A model generated the notes under the pieces. That model made no database searches. It worked only from the letters and a program-made list of their open reading frames with translations, and was not told the DNA's origin. Shown in pieces: positions 1 to 9,033 of a stretch of DNA of 64,000 bases; the first letter of the stretch is position 1; each line of letters opens with the position of its first letter. The stretch is taken from positions 2,433,501 through 2,497,500 of the forward strand of contig NZ_CP062167.1 of assembly GCF_014844055.1 (NCBI RefSeq). The letters are read 5' to 3'. The translations under genes and the position numbers were made by a program. Source of the DNA: Aureimonas sp. OT7. Its GTDB lineage: Bacteria > Pseudomonadota > Alphaproteobacteria > Rhizobiales > Rhizobiaceae.

Positions 1-2243
1 TTGGCCACGAGCGCGCCGCCGGCATCGAAGACGGCGCAGGAGAAGTCCAGTCGCTCCTTGATGTTCACCGAGTGGGCCGTGTTCTGAAGGGCCACGCCCA
101 TCTGCTCGGCGATGGCCATGAAGAAGTTGTTGAACACTTCCAGAAGGATCGGGTCTGCCTGCTCGGTGCCGATGGCACCGGCCCGCACCATCGCCTCGTG
201 CCGCTTCAGCACGATGTGGTCGGCCGCCGTCAGGCGTGCCGTCCAGCCCGGCTCGATCACCACGGTCTGGTTTGGCTCTATGATCAGTGCGGGGCCGCGG
301 ACGGCGTCGCCGGCCGCAAGGCCCTCGCGGCGGAAAACGCCGGCGTCGTGCCATGCACCGCCGGAGAAGAACCGGGCGCGCTCGTCGCTCTGCGCCATGC
401 GTTCCCCATCCGACGCCGCCTCGGCGACGGTGTCCTCGGCCTGCCGGTCCCAGCCTTCCACTTCCACGGCCTCGACCGTGACGGGCTTGCCCGGCGTGAT
501 GAAGCCGAATTGAGCCTTGTGCATCGACTCGAAGGTTTGCCGGGCGGCGTCCTCGTCGCCATCGAAGGGCACGTCGAGTGTCGTGTCCGTTCCGTCATAC
601 CGCAGGTGCAGCTTGGTTCGCGTCTGCGTTGCTTCGGATGGCACGCCCTGTTCGGCAAGCTCGTGGAGGACGGCCGCACGCAACTCGTCCGTCAGGGTGG
701 CGACGGCCTCGCGGCTGGCTGCGCCGAAGGGCCGGACAAGCCCCTGCTGGCGGCTGGCGGTCACCGTGGCAAGGCCCATGCCATAGGCCGAAAGCAAGCC
801 GGACAGGGGATGCAGCAGGATATGCTCCATGCCCAGCGCGTCGGCAACGAGGCAGGCGTGCTGCCCACCCGCGCCGCCGAACGAATTGAGCAGATAGCGC
901 GTCACGTCATAGCCGCGCTGGACGCTGATCTTCTTGATGGCATTGGCCATGTTTTCGACGGCGATGGTCAGGAAGCCTTCCGCCACCTCCTCGGCCGAGC
1001 GCCCTTCGCCGGCCGTGGCGGCGATTTCGGCGAACTTCTCGGCGACCGTCTCGCGGTCGAGGGGCTGGTCCTGTCCCGGGCCGAAGATCGAGGGAAAATA
1101 TCGAGGATTGAGCTTGCCCAGCATCACGTTGGCGTCGGTCACGGTCAACGGGCCGCCGCGCCGATAAGCCGCCGGGCCAGGGTCGGCGCCGGCGGAATCC
1201 GGCCCGACGCGGAAGCGCCCCTTTTCGGCATGCAGGATGGAGCCTCCGCCGGCGGCCACCGTATGGATGCGCATCATCGGGGCGCGGATCCGCACTCCGG
1301 CGACTTCGGTGTCGAAGGCGCGCTCATACTCGCCGGCCGAATGGGCGACATCGGTCGAGGTGCCGCCCATGTCGAAACCGATGACGCGTGAGAAGCCGGC
1401 CTGGCCTGCCGTGCGTACCATGCCGACGACACCGCCCGCCGGTCCGGACAGGATGGCATCCTTGCCGCGAAACCGGTCGGCGGCCGTCAACCCGCCGGAC
1501 GACATCATGAACTGCAGCGTGGGGCCGGGCTCCCCGGCCGGTGTAGCACCCAGCGTGCGCGCCACGCGGGAGACGTAGCGGCCGAGGATCGGCGAAAGGT
1601 AGGCGTCGACGACGGTCGTGTCGCCGCGCCCCACCAGCTTTATGAGCGGCGAAACTTCGTGGCTGACCGACACCTGCGAAAAGCCGAGCGAACGCACGAG
1701 CTCGGCCACGGCGATCTCGTGGCGCGGGTTGGTCCAGGCATGCATGAGCACAATGGCGACGGCATCGAAGCCATCCCTGCGCGCGGCCTCCAGCCGAGGG
1801 CGCAGGGACTCCAGATCGAGCGGGCGCTCCACCGTGCCATCGGCCAGAAGTCGCTCGTGCACCTCCTCGACGCGCTCATAGAGCTGCTCGGGCAGGATGA
1901 TTTCCTTGGCGAAGATATCTGGCCGTGCCTGATAGGCGATCCGGAGCTGGTCGCGCAGCCCTTCCGTAATCAGAAGAAGGGTGCGCTCCCCCTTGCGCTC
2001 CAGAAGCGCATTCGTGGCGACCGTCGTTCCCATGCGCACCGTGCCGACGGAGCCGGCAGGGATGGGTGCGCCGGCTTCAACGCCGATCAGGCGGCGGATG
2101 CCCTCGATGGCCGCGTCCTCGTAGGCTTCGGGATTTTCGGACAAAAGCTTCATCGGGTGGAGTTCGCCCGATGGCGCGCGCCCGATGACGTCGGTGAAGG
2201 TGCCTCCGCGGTCGATCCAGAAGTCCCACATGCGCTCAGACAT
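1..2243 (-). CDS. Hydantoinase/5-oxoprolinase, A and B domains fused (3' end beyond window)
   Basis: Reading leftward from ATG at 2243, 747 codons are open and run off the window. The N-terminus has the phosphate-binding stretch DRGGTFTDV (about residues 11-19) and a second glycine-rich motif [12 protein letters not shown] near residue 288, both characteristic of ATP-dependent hydantoinase A / 5-oxoprolinase. From about residue 685 the sequence becomes hydantoinase B-like ([24 protein letters not shown]). A and B are therefore one polypeptide, as in 5-oxoprolinases of about 1,200 residues, rather than two subunits. These enzymes open cyclic amide rings (5-oxoproline, N-methylhydantoin or related) with ATP. 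The gene diverges from a TRAP importer, which could bring in the substrate. The exact substrate cannot be assigned from sequence. Confidence 0.88.
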   Translation of the reverse strand, partial: MSERMWDFWIDRGGTFTDVIGRAPSGELHPMKLLSENPEAYEDAAIEGIRRLIGVEAGAPIPAGSVGTVRMGTTVATNALLERKGERTLLLITEGLRDQLRIAYQARPDIFAKEIILPEQLYERVEEVHERLLADGTVERPLDLESLRPRLEAARRDGFDAVAIVLMHAWTNPRHEIAVAELVRSLGFSQVSVSHEVSPLIKLVGRGDTTVVDAYLSPILGRYVSRVARTLGATPAGEPGPTLQFMMSSGGLTAADRFRGKDAILSGPAGGVVGMVRTAGQAGFSRVIGFDMGGTSTDVAHSAGEYERAFDTEVAGVRIRAPMMRIHTVAAGGGSILHAEKGRFRVGPDSAGADPGPAAYRRGGPLTVTDANVMLGKLNPRYFPSIFGPGQDQPLDRETVAEKFAEIAATAGEGRSAEEVAEGFLTIAVENMANAIKKISVQRGYDVTRYLLNSFGGAGGQHACLVADALGMEHILLHPLSGLLSAYGMGLATVTASRQQGLVRPFGAASREAVATLTDELRAAVLHELAEQGVPSEATQTRTKLHLRYDGTDTTLDVPFDGDEDAARQTFESMHKAQFGFITPGKPVTVEAVEVEGWDRQAEDTVAEAASDGERMAQSDERARFFSGGAWHDAGVFRREGLAAGDAVRGPALIIEPNQTVVIEPGWTARLTAADHIVLKRHEAMVRAGAIGTEQADPILLEVFNNFFMAIAEQMGVALQNTAHSVNIKERLDFSCAVFDAGGALVA

Positions 2244-2280
2244 AGTCCCAATCTCCACCTGCCGACATCACGTCGATAAT

Positions 2281-2290
2281 TTGTTGACAA
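2281..2290. promoter_or_regulatory. Palindrome in divergent hydantoinase/dctP promoter
   Basis: TTGTTGACAA has perfect TTGT/ACAA half-sites around a 2-base centre and lies in the 145-base divergent intergenic region. It resembles operators of FCD-type GntR regulators (TTGTnnACAA) and also overlaps a TTGACA -35-like hexamer at 2284-2289. No GntR gene is in the window, so the binding protein is unknown. The short length makes chance occurrence possible. Confidence 0.3.
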
Positions 2291-2388
2291 AATGCGGACG
2301 TGTAAGTCAAGCTCTGTTTTTAAGCATGCCCATTTGGTAATCGGCGACGTTGCCGGGTGCTCGAACTTTCGGAACAGGGAAGCAACGC

Positions 2389-3366
2389 ATGACCAATCTC
2401 ATTCGTGTCGGCCTCATCGGCGCCGCCTGCCTGACCCTTGGCGTGGCCTCCGCCCGGGCGGAAAACTGGGATATGCCGACGCCCTACGCGGACGGCATCT
2501 TCCATACACAGAACATAGCTGAGTTCGCGGCCGCCGTGGGTGAGGCGACGGGTGGCGACCTCACCATCACGGTCCATTCGGCCAACTCGCTGTTCGGCCA
2601 TTCCGAGATCCGCGATGCCGTGCGTGACGGGCTGGTACCGATCGGCGAGTTTCTTCTGTCGCGCCTGGCCAACGAGGATCCGATCTTCGCGCTCGACTCC
2701 ATCCCTTTCCTGGCCTCGTCCTATGAGCAGTCGGAAGCCTTGTGGGCAGCCTCGCGCGAGGCCGTTTCGACCAAGCTGGCAGAGCAGGGGCTGACATTGC
2801 TCTACGCCGTACCCTGGCCGGGGCAGAGCCTGTATCTCAAGCAGCAGATCACCGATCCGGCGCAACTTCAGGGCCTTAATTTCCGTGCCTACAACGTTGC
2901 CACCGAGCGCCTGGCCACGCTTGTCGGCGCAACGCCGACCCAGGTGGAGGAAACCGACGTGGCCACGGCCTTCTCGACCGGCCGCGTCGAGGCGATGATT
3001 ACCTCGCCATCCACCGGCGCCAACGCCAAGGCATGGGATTTCGTCAGCAACTTCATCGACGTGCAGGCCTGGCTTCCGAAGAATGTCGTGGTGGTCAACA
3101 CGGACATGTTCGAATCCCTGCACCAGGAAGACCGCGACGCGCTTCTGCAGGCGGCGGCTGCCGCGGAAACCCGCGGCTGGGAGATGTCCCGGGCCGAAAA
3201 CGACCAGAAGATCGCCGAACTCGAAGCCGGCGGCATGGTGGTGTCCAAGCCGTCCGAGGCATTGACGGCGAAGCTCCAGGAGGTCGGCGCCACGATGACG
3301 GCCGAGTGGGAGCAACAGGCCGGCGACGAGGGCCGCGCCGTGGTCGAGGCAAATCGCAACCGTTGA
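2389..3366 (+). CDS. dctP: TRAP transporter solute-binding protein (DctP family)
   Basis: This 325-residue protein starts with a signal peptide (MTNLIRVGLIGAACLTLG...ASARA) followed by a DctP-type binding fold; blocks such as NSLFGHSEIRDAVRDG and MITSPSTGANAKAWDF fit the family. It would bind a carboxylate-containing solute in the periplasm and deliver it to the DctQM permease encoded next. ATG at 2389 was chosen because it immediately precedes the signal peptide and has an AGGGA upstream; a TTG at 2350 would add a pre-leader without family support. Proximity to a ring-opening hydantoinase suggests a cyclic imide, amide or acid as substrate, which is inference only. Confidence 0.88.
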   Translation: MTNLIRVGLIGAACLTLGVASARAENWDMPTPYADGIFHTQNIAEFAAAVGEATGGDLTITVHSANSLFGHSEIRDAVRDGLVPIGEFLLSRLANEDPIFALDSIPFLASSYEQSEALWAASREAVSTKLAEQGLTLLYAVPWPGQSLYLKQQITDPAQLQGLNFRAYNVATERLATLVGATPTQVEETDVATAFSTGRVEAMITSPSTGANAKAWDFVSNFIDVQAWLPKNVVVVNTDMFESLHQEDRDALLQAAAAAETRGWEMSRAENDQKIAELEAGGMVVSKPSEALTAKLQEVGATMTAEWEQQAGDEGRAVVEANRNR

Positions 3367-3428
3367 TCTGGCGCGGGGGCTGCTTGCCGGCTGCCCGCAC
3401 CCTGACCGCTGCTGGAGACGACATCCTC

Positions 3429-3989
3429 ATGCGCAAGGCACTCGACGCCCTCTACGGCGTCTCTCTCGTTGGCGCCTGTCTATCGATGGTGCTGATTGCG
3501 GCTCTCGTCTCCATCCAGGTCCTGGGGCGGGTCGTCGACAGGGTTGCCGTGCTGCTCGGGGGCGCGCGATACGGCTTCGCGATCCCTTCGCTGGCCGAAA
3601 TCGGCGGCTTCCTCTTCGTGGCCGCCGCATTCCTGGCGCTGCCCGCCGCGCTACGCTCGGCGGGGCATGTCCGCGTCACGCTGGCGCTGCGGCTGTTCGG
3701 CGACCGTGGAGACAGGGTCATGTCCATCCTGGTTCTCGTCATCGGCCTTGGCCTCGCCGCCTTCGCCGCCTGGGCGATCGGCGTCCAGACCCTCGCTTCC
3801 TTCCAGCGCGGTTCGGTTTCCTATGGCCTCGTGGCGATTTCGCTGTGGATCCCACAAGCCGTCATGACGCTGGGCCTGACGATCTTCGTGATCGCCCTTT
3901 TGGACGAACTGGTCACGGCCCTGTCCGGCCGGGAGCCAGCCTTCCGAAGGATCGAAAAGGAACGTGAAACGGGCGAGGGGGCACACTGA
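3429..3989 (+). CDS. dctQ: TRAP transporter small permease (DctQ family)
   Basis: This 186-residue protein has four predicted hydrophobic helices (about residues 10-30, 45-70, 90-115 and 130-155), the usual DctQ size and topology. DctQ pairs with the large permease DctM in the inner membrane to form the sodium-coupled TRAP translocator. The start at 3429 is preceded by GGAGA. It follows dctP by 62 bases, and its stop codon overlaps the dctM start (ATGA), indicating translational coupling. Sequence is weakly conserved in this family, so the call rests on topology and position. Confidence 0.85.
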   Translation: MRKALDALYGVSLVGACLSMVLIAALVSIQVLGRVVDRVAVLLGGARYGFAIPSLAEIGGFLFVAAAFLALPAALRSAGHVRVTLALRLFGDRGDRVMSILVLVIGLGLAAFAAWAIGVQTLASFQRGSVSYGLVAISLWIPQAVMTLGLTIFVIALLDELVTALSGREPAFRRIEKERETGEGAH

Positions 3990-5293
3990 TGGATATCGGG
4001 CTTCTTTCGCTCGTTCTCGTCGCCGTCCTGTTCGGCCTGCTTCTCTGCGGGCTCTGGGTCGGCTTCGCACTGATGGCGGTCGGCCTCGTGGCCATGGAGA
4101 TCGCCTCGTCCGCGCCGGTGGCCTCCGTCTTTGCGCGGCGTGTCTGGGGCTCCATGAACTCGTGGGACCTGACGGCATTGCCGATGTTCATCTGGATGGG
4201 GGAGATCCTGTTCCGGTCGCGCCTGTCATCCAACCTGTTCGGTGGGCTCGCGCCCTTCACGCGCCGGCTGCCCGGGGGCCTGCTGCACGTCAACGTCTTC
4301 GGCTGCGCGCTCTTCGCCTGCGTTTCCGGCTCCTCCGCAGCCACCACCGCCACCGTCGGGCGCATGTCGCTGCCGGAGCTGAAAAGCCGGGGCTACGATA
4401 CGTCGCTGGCCATCGGCACCCTTGCAGGGTCGGGCACGTTCGGCTTCCTGATCCCGCCGTCGATCATCATGATCGTCTATGGGGCGGCGACGGAACAAAG
4501 CATAGCCCGGCTGTTCCTGGCCGGCATCGGACCGGCCATCCTGCTGGCCATCCTGTTTTCCGGCTTCGTCATGATCTGGGCAAGTCTCAATCGCGACAAG
4601 ATGCCCCCGCCGGAACCGGCGCCAAGCTGGGCCGAACGGGGGCGGGCGCTGGGCATGCTGCTGCCAACCGTGCTGCTGATCGCCGCGGTCATCGGCTCCA
4701 TCTATGCCGGCCTGGCCTCGCCGACGGAGGCTGCCGTCATCGGCGTGGTCGGCTCGCTGCTCATTGCCGGCCTGTCGGGTGGGCTCGACAAAGACAGCTT
4801 CGTGGCGGCACTAAGGGGCGCGGCGATTACCAGTTGCATGATAGCCTTCATCCTGGCGGGCGCGTCCTTCCTGACGATCGCGATGGGCTTCACCGGAATT
4901 CCGCGCAGCCTTGCCAGCATGATCGGCGAGATGGGACTGTCGCCTTATGCGCTGATTGCCGTGCTGCTGGTGTTCTTCATCATCATCGGCTGCTTTCTCG
5001 ATGGCATTTCCATCGTGGTGCTGACGACATCCGTCATCCTGCCGATGGTCCTTGCCGCCGGGATCGACCCCATCTGGTTCGGCATTTTCCTGGTGCTGGT
5101 GGTGGAGATGAGCCAGATAACCCCGCCTGTGGGCTTCAATCTCTTCGTCATACAGTCCATCACCGGGCAGAACATATTCCGCATCGCCTATTATGCGCTG
5201 CCCTTCTTTTTCCTTCTGGTGCTGGCAACCGCCATCATCACGATCTTTCCGGGAATTGCGCTATGGCTGCCGGGCACGATGATGAGCAATTGA
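3989..5293 (+). CDS. dctM: TRAP transporter large permease (DctM family)
   Basis: A 434-residue polytopic protein of normal DctM length. Characteristic stretches are the GSGTFGFLIPPSIIMIVYG block near residues 148-166 and the closing segment with TPPVGFNLFV near residue 380. DctM carries the substrate- and Na+-binding sites of the TRAP transporter. The ATG overlaps the dctQ stop. The 3' end overlaps the following MarR-like gene by 31 bases, so all four genes are probably one operon. Confidence 0.92.
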   Translation: MDIGLLSLVLVAVLFGLLLCGLWVGFALMAVGLVAMEIASSAPVASVFARRVWGSMNSWDLTALPMFIWMGEILFRSRLSSNLFGGLAPFTRRLPGGLLHVNVFGCALFACVSGSSAATTATVGRMSLPELKSRGYDTSLAIGTLAGSGTFGFLIPPSIIMIVYGAATEQSIARLFLAGIGPAILLAILFSGFVMIWASLNRDKMPPPEPAPSWAERGRALGMLLPTVLLIAAVIGSIYAGLASPTEAAVIGVVGSLLIAGLSGGLDKDSFVAALRGAAITSCMIAFILAGASFLTIAMGFTGIPRSLASMIGEMGLSPYALIAVLLVFFIIIGCFLDGISIVVLTTSVILPMVLAAGIDPIWFGIFLVLVVEMSQITPPVGFNLFVIQSITGQNIFRIAYYALPFFFLLVLATAIITIFPGIALWLPGTMMSN

Positions 5294-5808
5294 CGGCGAG
5301 CGTCGGCATAGGGCCGGTCGTTTCGTCGGCGCATCTGGCGGATTCCGACCTGCCGGCGCTGTCGGAGTTCGAGTTCGCGCTGACCATGTCCAGCCACGCC
5401 TTCCAACGCTGGATCGTCCGCTGCACCGCGGCGGCCGGCGGCCCGACAATGTCGCCGATGGAGGTGTTGATCGTTCATCTCGTGCATCATCGCGCCCGGC
5501 CCAAGACGCTGGCCGACATCTGCCTTGTGCTGAATATCGAGGATACGCACCTGGCCAGCTACGCAATCAAGAAGCTCGTGGCACATGGGCTGGTGGAGAC
5601 GGGGCGCGACGGCAAGGAAAAGACCGTCTCGATCACCCGTGAGGGCGCGGAGCTGTGCCGTCGCTACCGCGAGGTGAGGGAGGCGCTCGTCGTGCAGGCG
5701 GCGCGCCAGCTCGGTTTCGAGGCGGGCGATCTATCACGCCTGGCGGCGCTGATGCGGGCGCTGTCCGGCGCGTATGACCAGGCGTCGCGCGCGGCGGCAT
5801 CGTTGTAG
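5263..5808 (+). CDS. MarR-like winged-helix transcriptional regulator
   Basis: 181 residues from ATG at 5263, which lies inside the dctM 3' end with CGGGA upstream. The centre holds a winged-helix domain: MSPMEVLIVHLVHHRARPKT, then a recognition-helix region around NIEDTHLASYAIKKLV and a wing near GKEKTVSITREG. This matches the MarR-like single-domain regulators often found beside TRAP and amidohydrolase genes. It probably controls the TRAP/hydantoinase block in response to the imported compound. A purely structural role is unlikely, but the ligand is unknown. Confidence 0.75.
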   Translation: MAAGHDDEQLTASVGIGPVVSSAHLADSDLPALSEFEFALTMSSHAFQRWIVRCTAAAGGPTMSPMEVLIVHLVHHRARPKTLADICLVLNIEDTHLASYAIKKLVAHGLVETGRDGKEKTVSITREGAELCRRYREVREALVVQAARQLGFEAGDLSRLAALMRALSGAYDQASRAAASL

Positions 5809-5811
5809 GGC

Positions 5812-6759
5812 ATGCCTGTCGCGTCCCTTCTGGCGCGCCACGCGCGATTGGTCCTCGTTGCGGGGCTCGTCATCGGCATCCTTGCCCCGGGCCTGGCCGA
5901 GTTGCTGCGCCCGGCTGTGGGCCCGACGGTCATCCTCCTCTTGTTCATCGCAGTGCTTCGCATGGGCCCGCAGGGGGTGTCAGCCGGCCTGCGGGGGCTG
6001 CCCGACGCCATCGGCAGAACGCTTGTTTTCCAGCTGGCTCTTCCGGTGGCCGTCGCAGCCTCGTTTGCCGCAGCCGGGGCATTGGCCCATCCGATCGCGA
6101 TGGGATGCGTGCTGGCGCTCGCCGCGCCGCCGATCACCGGCAGCGCCAACATAACGCTGATGGTGGGTGGAGAGCCCGGTTCCGCGTTGCGGCAACTGGT
6201 GGTGGGCACCGTGTTGCTGCCGCTGACCATCGTCCCGGTGTTCCTGATGGTGCCGGCCTTCGGCTCGCCGCAGGCGGTCATGCGCTCCGCCGTCGAGTTG
6301 CTGGCGCTGATCGCGCTGGCCGGCGCGGCTGCCCTTGCGCTGCGTCACTTCCGGCTGGTGCGGGGGACGCCGGGCGCACTGCTGGTGATGGACGCCGCCG
6401 CGGCCTTTCTGCTGGGGGCGGTCGTAGTGGGGCTTATGTCGGCAATCGGGCCGGCCGTGCTGGATCGGCTGTCCATCTTCGCGGCAACGCTCGGCGCGGC
6501 CTTCATCGTCGGCTTCGCGCCGCAGCTGGTGGCCAGCTTGTTGGCAAGCCGGAGCGATCCGGGCGCGGCGACAGCCATCGGCATAACGGCAGGAAACCGC
6601 AACATGGCGCTTTTTCTCAGCGTCCTGCCGGCTGCAACGGTGGACGATGTCCTGCTGTTCGTCGGCTGCTTTCAGATCCCGATGTATCTGACACCGTTCA
6701 TACTGGCGCGGTGGTATGGGCGGATCAACGCGGCGGCGCATCGAGATCGAGGTGCATGA
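5812..6759 (+). CDS. BASS/SBF-like transporter protein
   Basis: A 315-residue protein with about nine to ten hydrophobic helices. The fold matches the bile-acid:sodium symporter (BASS/SBF) superfamily: the segment AAPPITGSANITLMVGG (about residues 104-120) and the unwound-helix motif ITAGNRNMAL (about 260-269) correspond to its two crossover regions. Members move organic anions or small acids with sodium. The start lies 3 bases after the preceding regulator, so it is likely cotranscribed with the TRAP operon as a second importer or an exporter of a related acid. Substrate unknown. Confidence 0.7.
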   Translation: MPVASLLARHARLVLVAGLVIGILAPGLAELLRPAVGPTVILLLFIAVLRMGPQGVSAGLRGLPDAIGRTLVFQLALPVAVAASFAAAGALAHPIAMGCVLALAAPPITGSANITLMVGGEPGSALRQLVVGTVLLPLTIVPVFLMVPAFGSPQAVMRSAVELLALIALAGAAALALRHFRLVRGTPGALLVMDAAAAFLLGAVVVGLMSAIGPAVLDRLSIFAATLGAAFIVGFAPQLVASLLASRSDPGAATAIGITAGNRNMALFLSVLPAATVDDVLLFVGCFQIPMYLTPFILARWYGRINAAAHRDRGA

Positions 6760-7198
6760 ACCGGCTGAAACCGTTGTCCGCATAGGCGCCGAAGGGGCCG
6801 CCATCGACGAAGCCGCGCCGGTGATACAGCGCGATGGCCGGCTCGAATGCGGGGCCCATGCCGGTTTCGAGGCTCAGGTGACGCACGCCCTTGGCCTTTG
6901 CTGCCTGGATGATCGTATCCAGGATCGCGGCCGCGGCGCCCATGCGCAGAAAGTCCGGGTGCGTACGCATCGATTTGACCTCAGCCGTGCCGCCGCCAAG
7001 CAGCTTCAACGCACCGATGGCGGCCACGTGGTCTGCGGACCATGCCGTCCACACGGTGACGTCCGGCGATTGCAGGCCGGAGAGATCGAGCGCGAAAACG
7101 GCGTCGGGCGGTGAGCTGGCATGCATTCCGGCAAGATGCAAAGCGAGGAGGCTGCGGGTTTGCTCACCCGTCAAATCGTCGATCCTGATATCGAGCAT
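6725..7198 (-). CDS. GNAT-family N-acetyltransferase
   Basis: 157 residues from ATG at 7198; an in-frame ATG at 7246 would add 16 residues without clear homology. The acetyl-CoA-binding core is visible as AEVKSMRTHPDFLRMGAAAA, followed by HLSLETGMGPAFEPAIALY and YHRRGFVDGGPFG. These are the blocks of a widespread small GNAT subfamily of unknown substrate. The usual RxxGxG/A loop appears as RMGAAA, slightly divergent. Its 3' end overlaps the convergent permease gene by 35 bases. Confidence 0.82.
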   Translation of the reverse strand: MLDIRIDDLTGEQTRSLLALHLAGMHASSPPDAVFALDLSGLQSPDVTVWTAWSADHVAAIGALKLLGGGTAEVKSMRTHPDFLRMGAAAAILDTIIQAAKAKGVRHLSLETGMGPAFEPAIALYHRRGFVDGGPFGAYADNGFSRFMHLDLDAPPR

Positions 7199-7485
7199 GG
7201 CGACCCGTCCGAGGCGAGAGAGGATATCGTGCAAGGCAAGTCGCATGGAACGATACAGCGTGGCAACGCCACCGCATGCAAAATGGCATAAGATAGATTA
7301 TGGAACCAAAATAAGTCGGCTGGTATAAGCCGGCTTGTGTCCGGATGCCCCCGCGGCTAGCCTTGCGCCAGCAGCCGGATTCGATTGCCGATGCGCCGTG
7401 TGCGCTCACGCCTTTCCAGGCGTTCCACAATCGACAGTTTTCCCGATCCGGGCGCAGCCTGCCAACTCCCGTCGGAGACGACCTT

Positions 7486-8364
7486 ATGCTTCGCCCGTTT
7501 CTCGGCTGCGCTGCCGCCGCCTTTTGCCTTACGCTCTCCGGTGGTGTGTCTGCCGTCGCGCAGACACCGCCGACGCTGTACTTTTCCGCCATTCCCGACG
7601 ATGACGAAACGCGGCTGATGGAGCGCTTCGGCAAGGTAGCGGACTACCTGTCGGAAAAGCTCGACGTGCCGGTGCAGTATATTCCGGTCAAAAGCTATGC
7701 GGCCTCGGTCACCGCGTTCCGCAACGACCAGATCCAGCTCGCCTGGTTCGGCGGCCTGTCCGGCGTTCAGGCCCGGCTGGCGGTGCCTGGCTCCCAGGCG
7801 CTGGCCCAGGGCAACGAGGACATGAAATTCGTCTCTTATTTCATTGCCAATGAAAGCACCGGGCTGGAACGGTCGGATGACTTTCCGCAAGGCGCAAAAG
7901 GCATGAGCTTCACCTTCGGCGCCCAGACCTCGACCTCCGGCCGGTTGTTTCCGGAATTCCATATCCGCCAGGAGACCGGTTCGGCCCCGGAGGAATTTTT
8001 CTCCCGCGTCGGGTTTTCCGGCGACCACGGACAAACCCTGCGGCTCGTTTCGACCGGGGCGTTCGATATCGGAGCGTTGAACTACACGGTCTACGATACG
8101 GCGGTTGCCGAGAATGCGCCCGAAGTGGTCGGAACCCGCATCATCTGGCAGACGCCACCTTACCCGGATTACAACTGGACGATCCGCGGCGATGTCGACG
8201 AACGCTATGGCGAGGGCTTTTCCGACAGGGTCAAGGCCGCGTTGATCGGCATGGACGATCCGGATCTGCTGGCCTCGTTTCCACGGGCGGCCTTTGTGGA
8301 AACGTCCAACGAAGCCTATGCTCCCATCGAGGAAACCGCCCGCGCCCTCGGCCTTCTCGACTGA
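7486..8364 (+). CDS. ABC transporter periplasmic binding protein, PhnD-like (putative selenate branch)
   Basis: 292 residues with a signal peptide ending near VSAVAQ (about residue 25). The body is a PhnD/SsuA-type binding protein. Recognisable stretches are SAIPDDDE at the mature N-terminus, QLAWFGGLSGVQAR, TFGAQTSTSGRLFPEFH, FSGDHG and PYPDYNWTIRGD. These resemble the branch usually annotated as putative selenate ABC transporter binding protein, closely related to phosphonate and phosphite binders. ATG 7486 has GGAGA at a good distance. No selenium-metabolism gene (selD, selU) is in the window, so a phosphorus or other oxyanion is equally possible. It heads a three-gene importer operon. Confidence 0.75.
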   Translation: MLRPFLGCAAAAFCLTLSGGVSAVAQTPPTLYFSAIPDDDETRLMERFGKVADYLSEKLDVPVQYIPVKSYAASVTAFRNDQIQLAWFGGLSGVQARLAVPGSQALAQGNEDMKFVSYFIANESTGLERSDDFPQGAKGMSFTFGAQTSTSGRLFPEFHIRQETGSAPEEFFSRVGFSGDHGQTLRLVSTGAFDIGALNYTVYDTAVAENAPEVVGTRIIWQTPPYPDYNWTIRGDVDERYGEGFSDRVKAALIGMDDPDLLASFPRAAFVETSNEAYAPIEETARALGLLD

Positions 8365-8373
8365 CGGCGCGCC

Positions 8374-9033
8374 GTGCTCCAATTTCATGACGCGACGTTC
8401 GGCTATGGTGGCAGGTCCGTTCTGTCGGGAGTGGATTTCGCCCTGTGTCCCGGGGAGCGCGTCGTGCTCCTGGGACGCAGCGGCTCCGGCAAAACGACGC
8501 TTCTGAACGCGGTCTATGAAAGGCTCGCCCATCGATTTCCGGAGATTGCGCTGGTGCCTCAGGAGCATGGGCTGGTGCCGCAATTGTCGGTCTTCCACAA
8601 TGTCTACATGGGCCGGCTGGATCGGCACGGCGCGCTCTACAATCTGGCAAACCTCGCCCTGCCGTTCGCTCGGGAGCGCCGGGCAATGGCCGGTGTGCTT
8701 GAAACCGTCGGGCTTACGGGCTTCGAGGGCAAGCCTGTGGGAAGCCTCTCCGGCGGCCAGAAGCAGCGCACCGCCCTTGCGCGCGCCATGCATCGCGGCG
8801 GCCCGATCCTGATCGGCGACGAACCGGTTTCGGCGGTGGATGAACACCATGCAGTGGCGCTGGTGGAGGCGTTATGCGGCCGGTTCGAAACGATGGTGCT
8901 GGCCCTGCACGATGTTGCGCTGGCGCGTCGGTTCGCCAGCCGGCTCGTCGGCATCCGTGGCGGGCGCATCCAGTTCGACGGGCCGGTCGCCGAGATTACC
9001 CCAGAGGCCATCCATGACCTCTATCGCAGCTGA
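8374..9033 (+). CDS. ABC transporter ATP-binding protein, PhnC-like
   Basis: 219 residues from GTG at 8374, nine bases after the binding-protein stop. All ATPase motifs are present: Walker A LLGRSGSGKTTLL (about 31-43), Q-loop VPQEHG, signature LSGGQKQRTALARAM and Walker B ILIGDEPVSAVD, followed by a switch histidine in LALHDVALA. It would energise the importer encoded by its neighbours. Length is slightly below typical PhnC (about 250 residues). The 3' end overlaps the permease gene by 20 bases. Confidence 0.87.
   Translation: MLQFHDATFGYGGRSVLSGVDFALCPGERVVLLGRSGSGKTTLLNAVYERLAHRFPEIALVPQEHGLVPQLSVFHNVYMGRLDRHGALYNLANLALPFARERRAMAGVLETVGLTGFEGKPVGSLSGGQKQRTALARAMHRGGPILIGDEPVSAVDEHHAVALVEALCGRFETMVLALHDVALARRFASRLVGIRGGRIQFDGPVAEITPEAIHDLYRS

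Noticed and set aside
72..1391. 439-residue open frame on the plus strand
   Set aside because: Antisense shadow of the hydantoinase gene; arginine/glycine-rich translation with no domain, whereas the minus strand shows clear hydantoinase motifs.
3964..5262. Long plus-strand frame preceding the MarR-like gene
   Set aside because: Out-of-frame reading of dctM; only the part from ATG 5263 has regulator homology.
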